The notes under the pieces: generated by a model
What the model was told of the DNA's origin: nothing
The model's database searches: none
What the model saw: only the letters and a program-made list of their open reading frames with translations
Made by a program: the position numbers and the translations under genes
Part shown: piece after piece, positions 1-8,842 of the stretch
How positions within the stretch are numbered: position 1 is the first letter of the stretch
Layout of the letters: each line of letters opens with the position of its first letter
Source: Flavobacteriaceae bacterium
Lineage (GTDB): Bacteria > Bacteroidota > Bacteroidia > Flavobacteriales > Flavobacteriaceae
Length of the DNA: 32,779 nucleotides
Assembly: GCA_029942185.1 (NCBI GenBank)
Contig: JAOZTK010000005.1
Coordinates: 2,647-35,425, forward strand
Direction: 5' to 3'

Positions 1-2
1 CG

Positions 3-53
3 CGTAGAGAATTTATTGAGAAAAATGCCCACTATGCAAATGTAGATGCCTAA
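3..53 (+). CDS. gyrB: DNA gyrase subunit B, C-terminal 16 codons only (truncated by window start)
   Basis: Frame 3 reads RREFIEKNAHYANVDA* ; closely resembles the PRR-FIEENA-ANID ending of GyrB. Confidence 0.75.
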   Translation, partial: RREFIEKNAHYANVDA

Positions 54-73
54 TTCATTAGATTTAATTATTA

Positions 74-150
74 ATTCCGACGCAGCGTATCGGGGGATCT
101 GCTAGCAGGCAGGTTAAACCTCCCGGTAATTATTGGAATAGGCTGCGTTC
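74..150. repeat. REP-like palindromic intergenic element with nested inverted repeats
   Basis: ATTCCGACGCAGCGTATCGGGGGATCTGC resembles the widespread 'ATTCCGAGCGAAGCGAGGAATCT' intergenic palindrome family. Nested complementarity: ACGCAGC(80-86)/GCTGCGT(142-148), CGGGGG(91-96)/CTCCCG-type (120-125), and palindrome CTGCTAGCAG(99-108). Confidence 0.45.
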
Positions 151-210
151 AAATCCGGTATAATGGATAGAGCTATTGCAAATTAGCAATAGACTGTAAA
201 GCAAATAATC

Positions 211-1284
211 TTGAATTATCTTTGGTACAAAACAGTACGATTCTACGTTAAAATAAGCTTGCGTTCCTACTTTAAAAAAACGAAAGTTTATGGTGTTGAG
301 AATATTCCAAAAAATCAAGCTGTACTTTTTGTAAGTAATCATCGAAATGGATTGATAGATTCCATAATGATTGCTACTACTAGTTCTAGGGTTCATCTTT
401 TTTTAACACGTGCCAGTGCTTTTAAAAATTCAATTGCTAATATTCTTTTAAGAAGCATTAACATGATTCCCATTTATCGAATTCGGGATGGAAAAAATAG
501 TCTTAAAAAAAATCAGGAAATCTTTGAAGCTTGTTTTAAAGAATTCGAAAAAAAAGGTAGTGTTTTAATATTTCCGGAAGGAAATCATGGTTTACTTCGT
601 AGACTGCGTCCCTTGAGCAAAGGATTTACACGAATTGCATTTGGGTACCTTGACAAATATCCAAAAAAAGACCTATTCATCGTGCCTGTAGGCTTAAATT
701 ATTCAAATATGCAAGAGAAAGCCAGTTCGATTTCTGTTTACTATGGTAAAGCCATCTTAGTTAATAATTTTTACAATCCGACGGATGAAAAAAAAGCAAC
801 AGACTTGCTAAAGGAAAAAGCGAATAATTCGCTAAAAGAGCTATCCACACACATCGATGATGTGGAAAACCATGCTAAAATTGAGCGTGTCTTGATTTAC
901 AAAGGCATTGATTTTTTAGATCCTTTCAAGGCTAATAAATTGATTGCTACAACTTCTGACTGGAATATTCCAACACCCTTGCCAAAACATAAAAAATCAT
1001 TGTCAGAAATCGTAATTCAAAGTCTGTTTACGATAAATACTTTAATTCCTATCTTGATTTGGAATCGTTTAAAAGACAAACCAAAAGATATTGTACTTAT
1101 TCCTACTTTTAGATTGGGTTTGAGCGCTGTATTAATACCTTTTTTTTACCTTTTACAATCTTGGATAGTGTGTTCTATCAGCAATCCATATTGGGGTTTT
1201 GTTTACTTAATCAGTAGTATATTATTACTCGTAATTTACAAAAACAGTATTCATACAGATAGTTTTACAACAAATCCTTCGTGA
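211..1284 (+). CDS. Lysophospholipid / 1-acyl-glycerol-3-phosphate acyltransferase family protein (PlsC-like)
   Basis: VLFVSNHRNGLIDS (NHxxxxD-type acyltransferase block), FPEGNHGLLRRLRPLSKGFTRIA, C-terminal TM helices; TTG start. Confidence 0.85.
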   Translation: MNYLWYKTVRFYVKISLRSYFKKTKVYGVENIPKNQAVLFVSNHRNGLIDSIMIATTSSRVHLFLTRASAFKNSIANILLRSINMIPIYRIRDGKNSLKKNQEIFEACFKEFEKKGSVLIFPEGNHGLLRRLRPLSKGFTRIAFGYLDKYPKKDLFIVPVGLNYSNMQEKASSISVYYGKAILVNNFYNPTDEKKATDLLKEKANNSLKELSTHIDDVENHAKIERVLIYKGIDFLDPFKANKLIATTSDWNIPTPLPKHKKSLSEIVIQSLFTINTLIPILIWNRLKDKPKDIVLIPTFRLGLSAVLIPFFYLLQSWIVCSISNPYWGFVYLISSILLLVIYKNSIHTDSFTTNPS

Positions 1285-2042
1285 TTTCGAACATTGAATA
1301 CGGTTTCATTTTCAAATAATAAATATTGTCCTTTTACACCCATTAATTTCCCTTTAAAATTGGGAGTTTTTCCCAAATTTAAACTCTTAATTTTTGCAGG
1401 ATAGTGTTGAACCGGAAAATGCATCTCCGTTTCCTTTTTATTATCCAAAAAATAATCTTGAACTTCATCCGGCAAATGTATCTTTAGTTTTTCTCGCCAT
1501 TGTACTAAATCCACATCTTCAAGGTTATTTGTAAGCATTTTACGCCAATTCGTTTTGTCATTTACATATTCTTTAAGAGCTACCTCGGCAATACCCGCTA
1601 GATACCTATTGGGGACTTCAAGAATCTCAAGAGCTTCATGTGCTCCTTGATCTATCCATCGGGTTGGTATCTGACTTTTTCGAGTTACTCCTACTTTTAC
1701 ATTGCTGGAGTTTGCCAAATAAACAATATGCGGTTTTAATTGCAGTTTTTTTTCAAATTCTAAATCTCTATCTTCAATACCTAAATGTGCTTTACTTAAT
1801 TCTGGTCTTATAATCCAGTCGGCGGCTTGTGGAAGGCTATAAAAACAATCGTAACAGTAGCCTTGACGAAAAAGTTTTTTGTCCTTACCGCAACCCATAC
1901 ATTGATACTTTATAAAAGTGATTTCAATTTCTTTTCCAATTAATTGATTGACATTAATCACATCCGAACCCATATCTAAATAATATTGAATGGGCTTGGT
2001 GTTTTCTGTTTGCATTTTTTGGAGTACGGATGTGTAGGTCAT
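1251..2042 (-). CDS. DUF2797 family protein with zinc-ribbon-like CxxC...CxxC
   Basis: CMGCGKDKKLFRQGYCYDCF, then HIVYLANSSNVKVGVTRKSQIPTRWIDQGA, typical of DUF2797. Confidence 0.75.
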   Translation of the reverse strand: MTYTSVLQKMQTENTKPIQYYLDMGSDVINVNQLIGKEIEITFIKYQCMGCGKDKKLFRQGYCYDCFYSLPQAADWIIRPELSKAHLGIEDRDLEFEKKLQLKPHIVYLANSSNVKVGVTRKSQIPTRWIDQGAHEALEILEVPNRYLAGIAEVALKEYVNDKTNWRKMLTNNLEDVDLVQWREKLKIHLPDEVQDYFLDNKKETEMHFPVQHYPAKIKSLNLGKTPNFKGKLMGVKGQYLLFENETVFNVRNHEGFVVKLSV

Positions 2043-2044
2043 AG

Positions 2045-2425
2045 TTACAATAAATCTAACGCGAATATAAGTATATCAAAACTAACATAAAAATAAGCAC
2101 TCGTTGGATTGGGGAAAAGAATTAATGAATTAGTTCCTAGCACACTATCAGATTTATTAAAAAATATTTTCCCAATAATTACTTTTTGTTGCGCAACTAC
2201 TGTTTTACCGATGCCTTTTCTACACCAGTAAACACCATCTGCCCAAGTAGCACATTCTGTTAAGAATTGATTCGCTCTTGTTTTAAGTTTAAAATCTTTT
2301 AATTGAATGTCGTTATCATCAAATACTGCAATACTTGCTTCTTTTAGATTTTCGTCCTCTCCTAAGGCATATTCTATACTAAAATAATCATTCGTTTTTT
2401 TTTGGAAATGCTTTAAAAGTCCCTT
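2045..2425 (-). pseudogene. Remnant of a T9SS (type A sorting domain) secreted protein C-terminus, no start codon
   Basis: Continuous 126-codon open frame on minus strand, bounded by stops: KGLLKHFQKKTNDYFSIEYALGEDENLKEASIAVFDDNDIQLKDFKLKTRANQFLTECATWADGVYWCRKGIGKTVVAQQKVIIGKIFFNKSDSVLGTNSLILFPNPTSAYFYVSFDILIFALDLL*. Contains LFPNPTS and GVY....QQK(V)IIGK signatures of Por secretion C-terminal domains. No in-frame ATG, so missing from the ORF track. Confidence 0.65.
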
Positions 2426-2480
2426 TTAGTTACTCATTTCCGTAACCGCTTTTTGGGACTATAGTAAGTAGAAAGAATAA

Positions 2481-2511
2481 AAAAAGCGCCTTTAAAATAA
2501 AAGCGCTTTTT
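2481..2511 (-). terminator. Intrinsic terminator downstream of hppA
   Basis: AAAAAGCGC CTTTAAAATAAAA GCGCTTTTT stem-loop with A/T flanks. Confidence 0.75.
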
Positions 2512-2537
2512 GTAAAATTATTTATTTAACTGTTAAA

Positions 2538-4967
2538 CTATTTCTTCTCAGCGCTATGTTCCTCCAAATACTTTTTAGCGGCATCACCTGTTAACACTTC
2601 TACTTTAGTTTCATCATTTCCTTTAGCATCAGTAGTTGTTGTTTCAATATTAACAGTCGTCACATCTTCGATTACTTCTACGCTAACTTCTTTTCTAATC
2701 TGTTTTGTGTCAGAATCTACTGATAACTGTTCTTTAATAATTATTTCTTTAACAATTTCGTCAGTCTCTGTAGTTGTCGTTGAACTTACAGCAATACTTG
2801 GAGCAATTACTAAAGCCACAACTGACATTAATTTTATCAAAATATTTAAAGAAGGACCTGAAGTATCTTTAAACGGATCTCCTACTGTATCACCTACGAC
2901 GGCTGCTTTGTGTATGTCTGAGCCTTTTCCATATTCTTTTCCATCAACGGTTACACCATCTTCGACCATTTTCTTGGCATTATCCCACGCACCACCGGCA
3001 TTGGATTGGAATATCGCCATTAAAACACCTGTTACAGTAACTCCCGCTAGGAGTCCTCCCAGCATTTCGGGACCGCCTACTCCAAATAATTTATCTCCAA
3101 ACCCTACAATTACCGGAGTTAAAATTGCTAAAACTCCCGGTAAAACCATTTGCTTAATAGAAGCATCTGTTGAGATAGCTACACATTTTTGATACTCTGC
3201 TTTTCCATCTGCTTTATCAAAAATTGCACGATCTTCTGGAGATGCTTTGGTCATATCAGAATCATATTTTCTCATAATTACCAGCGCATTTTTTAACTCA
3301 GGAATCTCTTTAAATTGACGACGTACTTCTTGAATCATTGCCATTGCAGCTTTTCCTACTGCTTTCATAGAAAGTGCAGAAAACACAAAGGGTAACATAC
3401 CCCCGACAAACAATCCTGCCATTACATTTGATTTCGAAATATCAATCGTACTAATACCTGCTTGTAACATAAAAGCTGAAAATAATGCCAATGCCGTTAA
3501 AGCTGCCGAAGCAATGGCAAAGCCTTTACCAATCGCTGCGGTTGTATTTCCTACTGCATCTAATTTATCCGTACGTTTTCTTACTTCTTTCGGCAATTCT
3601 GCCATTTCAGCAATACCACCTGCATTATCAGATATAGGGCCATAAGCATCAACCGCTAGTTGAATACCCGTATTGGCTAACATTCCTACTGCAGCGATAG
3701 CAATACCGTACAATCCGGCAAAATGGAATGATAAAATTATTGAAGTTGCAATTAGCAAAATAGGTATAGCCGTACTCATCATACCCACACTTAAGCCTGC
3801 AATAATATTTGTAGCAGCTCCGGTTGCAGATTGATTGACAATACCCGTTACCGGTTTTGTTCCTGTTCCTGTATAATACTCTGTAATTTTACCAACTCCT
3901 AAACCTGCAACTAAACCTACTATTGTAGCGATAAAAACACCCGTTGATGAAAAATCTTTTCCATTTAAAGTCCATGTTTCCGGTAAAAACTGTTGAATTA
4001 AAAACCAGGAAGCTACAATCATAATAGCGGCAGATAAAAATTCGCCCATATTCAATGCAGTTTGTGGGTTTCCCCCTTCTTTTGTTTTTACAAAGAAAGT
4101 ACCAATAATAGAAACTATAATTCCTACAGCAGCTAATGCTAATGGTAACATTACAGGTCCTAATTGATATTCAGAAAAAGCAGGAATACTAAAATAAGCA
4201 GCACCCAAAACCATGGATGCGATAATCGAACCTACGAAGGATTCAAATAAATCGGCTCCCATACCGGCGACATCTCCTACGTTGTCTCCAACATTATCTG
4301 CAATAGTCGCAGGATTTAACGGATGATCTTCCGGAATCCCGGCTTCTACTTTTCCAACAAGGTCAGCACCCACATCCGCTGCTTTGGTATAAATGCCGCC
4401 ACCCACACGAGCAAATAGCGCTATTGAAGAAGCTCCTAATGAAAATCCTGATAATATGTTTAATACTTTTGTCAAACCATCAGCACTGCTAACATCATAC
4501 ATGTTACTGTATACGATGAATAAAACACTTAAACCAAATACTCCTAGTGACACCACTCCCAATCCCATTACAGCTCCTCCGGAAAAGGCAACCTCCAAAG
4601 CTTTGTTTAGAGAGGTTCTCGCTGCGTTTGTTGTACGCACATTTGCTTTAGTAGCAACGCGCATACCGATGAAACCTGCCAAACCTGACATCAAAGCACC
4701 AACTACAAAAGAAACTGCAACCAACCATGTTGAATTGGCTTCGCTATTCCCTTTAAAAACTAATAATACTGCAACCGCTAATACAAAGATTGCTAATACT
4801 TTGTATTCCGCTTTTAAAAAAGCCATCGCTCCTTCCGCAATATTTTTAGCGATAATTGCCATTTTTTCAGTTCCTTCTTCCTGTTTAGATACCCATGATG
4901 ATTTGATAAACATAAATACAAATCCGATTAAGGCTAATATTGGTAAAATAAATTGGACGTTTTCCAT
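2538..4967 (-). CDS. hppA: Membrane-bound K+-dependent-type pyrophosphatase (ion-translocating)
   Basis: [79 protein letters not shown]; multiple TM helices; extra hydrophilic C-terminal tail of about 75 aa. Confidence 0.97.
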   Translation of the reverse strand: MENVQFILPILALIGFVFMFIKSSWVSKQEEGTEKMAIIAKNIAEGAMAFLKAEYKVLAIFVLAVAVLLVFKGNSEANSTWLVAVSFVVGALMSGLAGFIGMRVATKANVRTTNAARTSLNKALEVAFSGGAVMGLGVVSLGVFGLSVLFIVYSNMYDVSSADGLTKVLNILSGFSLGASSIALFARVGGGIYTKAADVGADLVGKVEAGIPEDHPLNPATIADNVGDNVGDVAGMGADLFESFVGSIIASMVLGAAYFSIPAFSEYQLGPVMLPLALAAVGIIVSIIGTFFVKTKEGGNPQTALNMGEFLSAAIMIVASWFLIQQFLPETWTLNGKDFSSTGVFIATIVGLVAGLGVGKITEYYTGTGTKPVTGIVNQSATGAATNIIAGLSVGMMSTAIPILLIATSIILSFHFAGLYGIAIAAVGMLANTGIQLAVDAYGPISDNAGGIAEMAELPKEVRKRTDKLDAVGNTTAAIGKGFAIASAALTALALFSAFMLQAGISTIDISKSNVMAGLFVGGMLPFVFSALSMKAVGKAAMAMIQEVRRQFKEIPELKNALVIMRKYDSDMTKASPEDRAIFDKADGKAEYQKCVAISTDASIKQMVLPGVLAILTPVIVGFGDKLFGVGGPEMLGGLLAGVTVTGVLMAIFQSNAGGAWDNAKKMVEDGVTVDGKEYGKGSDIHKAAVVGDTVGDPFKDTSGPSLNILIKLMSVVALVIAPSIAVSSTTTTETDEIVKEIIIKEQLSVDSDTKQIRKEVSVEVIEDVTTVNIETTTTDAKGNDETKVEVLTGDAAKKYLEEHSAEKK

Positions 4968-5013
4968 AACTTAGAATAAAGTTTATTGAATATTTTTTAG
5001 TTAAAATCGTTTA

Positions 5014-5043
5014 CAAAAGTAATGAAATTATAACAGATAACAA
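5014..5043 (-). promoter_or_regulatory. Bacteroidota-type promoter candidate for hppA
   Basis: Minus strand TTG (5043-5041), 19-nt spacer, TACTTTTG (5021-5014), matching TTTG/TTG-N~19-TAnnTTTG. Confidence 0.55.
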
Positions 5044-5152
5044 GTAAAAACACCAATTTAAGAATACTTTTGTTACACATATTTCCCTTTAAAATTAAAT
5101 AAGTTTAACATAAAGTTGATATATATCAGGTATAGTTTCAGGGGAATCTAAG

Positions 5153-5160
5153 TATCTTTG
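5153..5160 (+). promoter_or_regulatory. Candidate -7 element (TATCTTTG) upstream of mdh
   Basis: TATCTTTG fits TAnnTTTG; no convincing -33 element seen. Confidence 0.4.
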
Positions 5161-5199
5161 TGCAACAAAATAATTTTTAATTAAAACATATAAATATAG

Positions 5200-6135
5200 A
5201 TGAAAGTAACTGTAGTAGGAGCAGGAAACGTAGGAGCAACCTGTGCCGATGTACTCGCTCAAAAAGACGTGGCAAACGAAATTGTATTACTAGATATTAA
5301 AGAGAACTTTGCGGAAGGAAAGGCTTTAGATATTTGGGAATCATCTGCTGTAAATTATTATGATACCCGTGTAATTGGTTCTACCAATGATTATACAAAA
5401 ACTGCGGGATCTGATGTAGTTGTTATCACTTCCGGAATTCCTCGTAAACCGGGAATGTCTCGTGACGACTTAATTGCAACCAATGCAAAAATTGTAAAAA
5501 TTGTTACGGAACAAGTTATTGAGCATTCACCGGAAGCAATTATTATAATTGTATCCAATCCATTGGACGTAATGACTTATGCAGCATTTTTAACTGCTAA
5601 AAAGCCTGCGTCTAAAGTATTTGGAATGGCCGGTGTTTTAGATACGGCTCGTTTCCGAGCTTTTTTAGCAACTGAATTAGATTGCTCGCCTAAAGATATC
5701 CAAACTTTATTGTTAGGAGGTCATGGTGACACTATGGTACCGCTACCAAGATATACAACTGTAGGAGGAATACCTGTTACTGAATTATTAGATGAAGCAA
5801 CAATTGAAGCTATTGTAAATCGTACTAAAAAAGGTGGTGGAGAAATAGTTAACTTACTAGGAACTTCAGGTTGGTATGCACCGGGTGCTGCTGCTGCTCA
5901 AATGGTAGAGGCTATTTTAAAAAATCAAAAACGTATTTTTCCGGTTTGTGCTATGCTAGATGGTGAATACGGTATGAAAAATATCGCCTTAGGTGTTCCG
6001 GTAAAACTCGGAAAAAATGGAATTGAGGAAATTATTGAGCTTCAATTAAACGATAGTGAAAAGGCTCTTTTAGAAGAATCAGCCGGTCATGTTAGAGGTG
6101 TAATGCAAGTTTTAGATGATATGAAATTATTCTAA
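5200..6135 (+). CDS. mdh: Malate dehydrogenase
   Basis: MKVTVVGAGNVGATCADVLAQKD NAD-binding motif; RDDLIATNAKIV; IIIVSNPLDVMTY; GGHGDTMVPLPRY active-site block. Confidence 0.97.
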   Translation: MKVTVVGAGNVGATCADVLAQKDVANEIVLLDIKENFAEGKALDIWESSAVNYYDTRVIGSTNDYTKTAGSDVVVITSGIPRKPGMSRDDLIATNAKIVKIVTEQVIEHSPEAIIIIVSNPLDVMTYAAFLTAKKPASKVFGMAGVLDTARFRAFLATELDCSPKDIQTLLLGGHGDTMVPLPRYTTVGGIPVTELLDEATIEAIVNRTKKGGGEIVNLLGTSGWYAPGAAAAQMVEAILKNQKRIFPVCAMLDGEYGMKNIALGVPVKLGKNGIEEIIELQLNDSEKALLEESAGHVRGVMQVLDDMKLF

Positions 6136-6153
6136 AAGTCAATAAAAAACAAT

Positions 6154-6188
6154 AAAAAAAGGCTGTCTAAAAAAGACAGCCTTTTTTT
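6154..6188. terminator. Bidirectional intrinsic terminator between convergent genes
   Basis: AAAAAAAGGCTGTCT AAAAA AGACAGCCTTTTTTT, near-perfect stem with A and T tracts. Confidence 0.9.
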
Positions 6189-6199
6189 ATACCAATTTC

Positions 6200-7621
6200 T
6201 TAAGGTTTTTGAGCACCTACATGGCCACTTGCACCAAACAACTTTAAAGTTTCCTTCCAAGGATACTTATTCATAAACATCGATACTTTGGAGGTCATGG
6301 TTCCTTGTTGATTCATCCCCAAAACTCTTGCCCATTGGTTCTGAGTAGAATTTGGATCATAATTGGTCGTTTCACTATATCTCGCTGCAAAAAAACCTTT
6401 TAAATAGGCTTTATTCACAAGCAAAGATGGCGCTTCATTTTTATTATTGTTAACCGATGCAAACTCAAGATCCTCAAACTGATCCACAGTAAGGTCTAAC
6501 TTTACATTACTTTCCGGATAGTATCTTAAGTCTCCTGTTTTATTCCCAAAAAAGATATTATTATCAATCTTGATAAATGCATCTTTGCAAAATCTTGAAT
6601 TATCGATTCCTCCCATAATATTTGCTCCGATAATATTATCATGGATGTTATATTCTAATTTGGTCATAATGCGAATACCATAACCCATATCACCAAAATC
6701 TTTAAGACGACTCCATGTAAATAGCACGGTATTATTGGCTATTTCTACTTCCCCACAAGACACCATATTTCTCCTTTCTTTGCTACCGGCACAAGTTCCA
6801 AATATTTCAACAGCTGCCATTCTATTGGCAACAAAAACATTATTCAGCACTTTAAATGTGCCTGATTTATGAGCTGCTTGAATTCCAAAACTTGCTCCAT
6901 TGACAAAAACACAATTTTGTATGGTTACATCGCCACCTTGTGTTCCTGAACGAATGGAAATACAAGGTTCTTCAACCGTACTATTTTTTCCTTTTAGCGG
7001 TTCTGATGACCTGCGGATTCTACCACCTTCAACACCTTCAACAAATCCTTCTTTTAGGTCATAAAGATTTCTTTCACCCATATCCCAAACAATACCATCA
7101 ATAAAAGTTCCACCAACTACTTTTGTAAATCGCAATAAGGCTTTACGTCCTTTTCCTCCACTAGCATTATTGGGTTGAAATACCGTTGGATGTTTCATAA
7201 TATCTTGTTGATTAAAGCCATTATCCCAACTGCCATATAATTTTAATGGCTTGTCACTTTCTAAATAGCCCATTCCAAAAGTACCACTGTATTTTCCTTC
7301 AGCAATATAAATCTGATCTCCTGGAGTCGCTTTTTTCATCGCTTTATCGATATTTTTCATAGGACTTGCCTTACTCCCGTCATTTTTATTACTACCCTTT
7401 TTTGAGACATAGATTATTCTGCCTGTAGCAGCAGCTCCATCTAAAATAGTCTCCTTTGTACTTCCTGTTTTTGTGTTTGAAGTTTTTTTGTTCTTATCTT
7501 TATTTAAAAGTGTTTTTGTTTTACTTTTTAAACGATTAAGGTTAAATTGTGAGTACATCGCTGTTTGAAAAGTAAAGATAAACAGCACCGCTAAGAGAAA
7601 TGATAATTTGTTTAAATTCAT
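6200..7621 (-). CDS. Secreted right-handed parallel beta-helix repeat protein (DUF1565-like)
   Basis: Signal peptide MNLNKLSFLLAVLFIFTFQTAMYSQ; IIYVSKKGSNKNDGSKASPMKNIDKAMKKATPGDQIYIAEGKY (pectate-lyase-like start); later repeats such as VTIQNCVFVNG, FKVLNNVFVAN, EIANNTVLFT. Confidence 0.8.
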   Translation of the reverse strand: MNLNKLSFLLAVLFIFTFQTAMYSQFNLNRLKSKTKTLLNKDKNKKTSNTKTGSTKETILDGAAATGRIIYVSKKGSNKNDGSKASPMKNIDKAMKKATPGDQIYIAEGKYSGTFGMGYLESDKPLKLYGSWDNGFNQQDIMKHPTVFQPNNASGGKGRKALLRFTKVVGGTFIDGIVWDMGERNLYDLKEGFVEGVEGGRIRRSSEPLKGKNSTVEEPCISIRSGTQGGDVTIQNCVFVNGASFGIQAAHKSGTFKVLNNVFVANRMAAVEIFGTCAGSKERRNMVSCGEVEIANNTVLFTWSRLKDFGDMGYGIRIMTKLEYNIHDNIIGANIMGGIDNSRFCKDAFIKIDNNIFFGNKTGDLRYYPESNVKLDLTVDQFEDLEFASVNNNKNEAPSLLVNKAYLKGFFAARYSETTNYDPNSTQNQWARVLGMNQQGTMTSKVSMFMNKYPWKETLKLFGASGHVGAQKP

Positions 7622-7732
7622 ATGGATAATTTTTGGTTAAAAAATAAATTACTTTAATTTTTTTAGATAGTAAAAGTAGCACAATACTCTAACTTTTGCA
7701 AATCAATAATAAACATCACAAATACAGTACAA

Positions 7733-8755
7733 TTATGATATGATATTTACCTCCATTTCCAGAGCTACCCCGAATCTTTCTTGGACCTTATTTTGAATTT
7801 TATAGGCAAGATTAAGTATTTCTCTTCCTGTGGCATTACCATAATTAACTAACACAAGCGCTTGATTTTTATGAACTCCCGCATCTCCATAGCGTTTTCC
7901 TTTAAAACCACATTGGTCAATTAACCATCCAGCTGCTAGTTTCTTAGAATAAGTATCATTCGGCACAGGATAATTGGGAATATTCAGATACTCTTGTATT
8001 AGTTTGTTAAAATGTTTTTCTGAAACTATTGGGTTCTTAAAAAAACTACCGCTATTTCCAATTTCTTTTGGATCGGGTAATTTTTCTGTTCGAATACTAA
8101 TCACAGCATCGGCTACATTTGCAATACACGGTACATCTATATGCCTATCAGTTAATTTTGATTGTATGGCGCCATAATTGTCATGGATAGTATGATTATT
8201 GGTAGTCAGTTTAAAGCTAACACCTGTAATAATATATTTTCCTTTTTGAAGGTTTTTAAAAATTGAATCACGATATCCAAACTTACATTCACTATTTGAA
8301 AAAATAGTTTCTTTCCTAGTTGCTATCTCTATTGTATAAACTTCAACTATAACATCTTTGACCTCTACACCATAAGCACCAATGTTTTGAATAGGTGCCG
8401 TACCTACATTTCCGGGTATTAAGGCTAAATTTTCAACGCCACCAAAATCATTTTCCAAACACCAAAGCACAAATTCATGCCAATTTTCACCTGCTGCCAC
8501 TTGCACCCAAACATGATTTTCATCTTGTTTGATGATTTTTTTTCCTTTCGTGTTTATATGAATAACTATCCGGTCAATATCATTGAGTAAAAGCATGTTA
8601 CTACCGCCACCAATCAAAAAGAAGTCTTTTTCATCAGAAATAATTTCCTTTAAATCATCGATAGATTTTATGGATACAAAACGACCTGCTTTGACATCTA
8701 TTCCAAAGCTGTTATAGGGTTTTAGTGATATGTTTTCTTTAATATTAATACGCAA
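7733..8755 (-). CDS. murB: UDP-N-acetylmuramate dehydrogenase
   Basis: NISLKPYNSFGIDVKAGRFV, IGGGSNMLLL, IPGNVGTAPIQNIGAYGVEVKD, GYRDSIFK, GNSGSFFKNP, AAGWLIDQCGFKG. Confidence 0.96.
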   Translation of the reverse strand: MRINIKENISLKPYNSFGIDVKAGRFVSIKSIDDLKEIISDEKDFFLIGGGSNMLLLNDIDRIVIHINTKGKKIIKQDENHVWVQVAAGENWHEFVLWCLENDFGGVENLALIPGNVGTAPIQNIGAYGVEVKDVIVEVYTIEIATRKETIFSNSECKFGYRDSIFKNLQKGKYIITGVSFKLTTNNHTIHDNYGAIQSKLTDRHIDVPCIANVADAVISIRTEKLPDPKEIGNSGSFFKNPIVSEKHFNKLIQEYLNIPNYPVPNDTYSKKLAAGWLIDQCGFKGKRYGDAGVHKNQALVLVNYGNATGREILNLAYKIQNKVQERFGVALEMEVNIIS

Positions 8756-8764
8756 TGATTAATG

Positions 8765-8819
8765 TTGAGGCGTTGCATGCAACGCTTTTACTTGAGACGT
8801 TGCAATACAACGTCTTTAC
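8765..8819. repeat. Two tandem REP-like palindromes
   Basis: Unit 1 TTGAGGCGTTGCATGCAACGCTTTTAC (16-bp perfect palindrome GCGTTGCATGCAACGC); unit 2 TTGAGACGTTGCAATACAACGTCTTTAC (AGACGTTG/CAACGTCT stem). Confidence 0.8.
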
Positions 8820-8842
8820 TTAATGCATAAAGCCCACCATAT

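Noticed and set aside
140-160. GTTCAAATCC resembling a tRNA T-loop
   Set aside because: Flanking bases do not form a T-stem and no acceptor or anticodon arms could be drawn.
2707-3192. 161-aa plus-strand ORF
   Set aside because: Antisense shadow of hppA; low-complexity Ser/Thr/Pro composition, no recognisable motif.
4393-4974. 193-aa plus-strand ORF
   Set aside because: Antisense to the hppA N-terminal region; explained by codon composition of the real gene.
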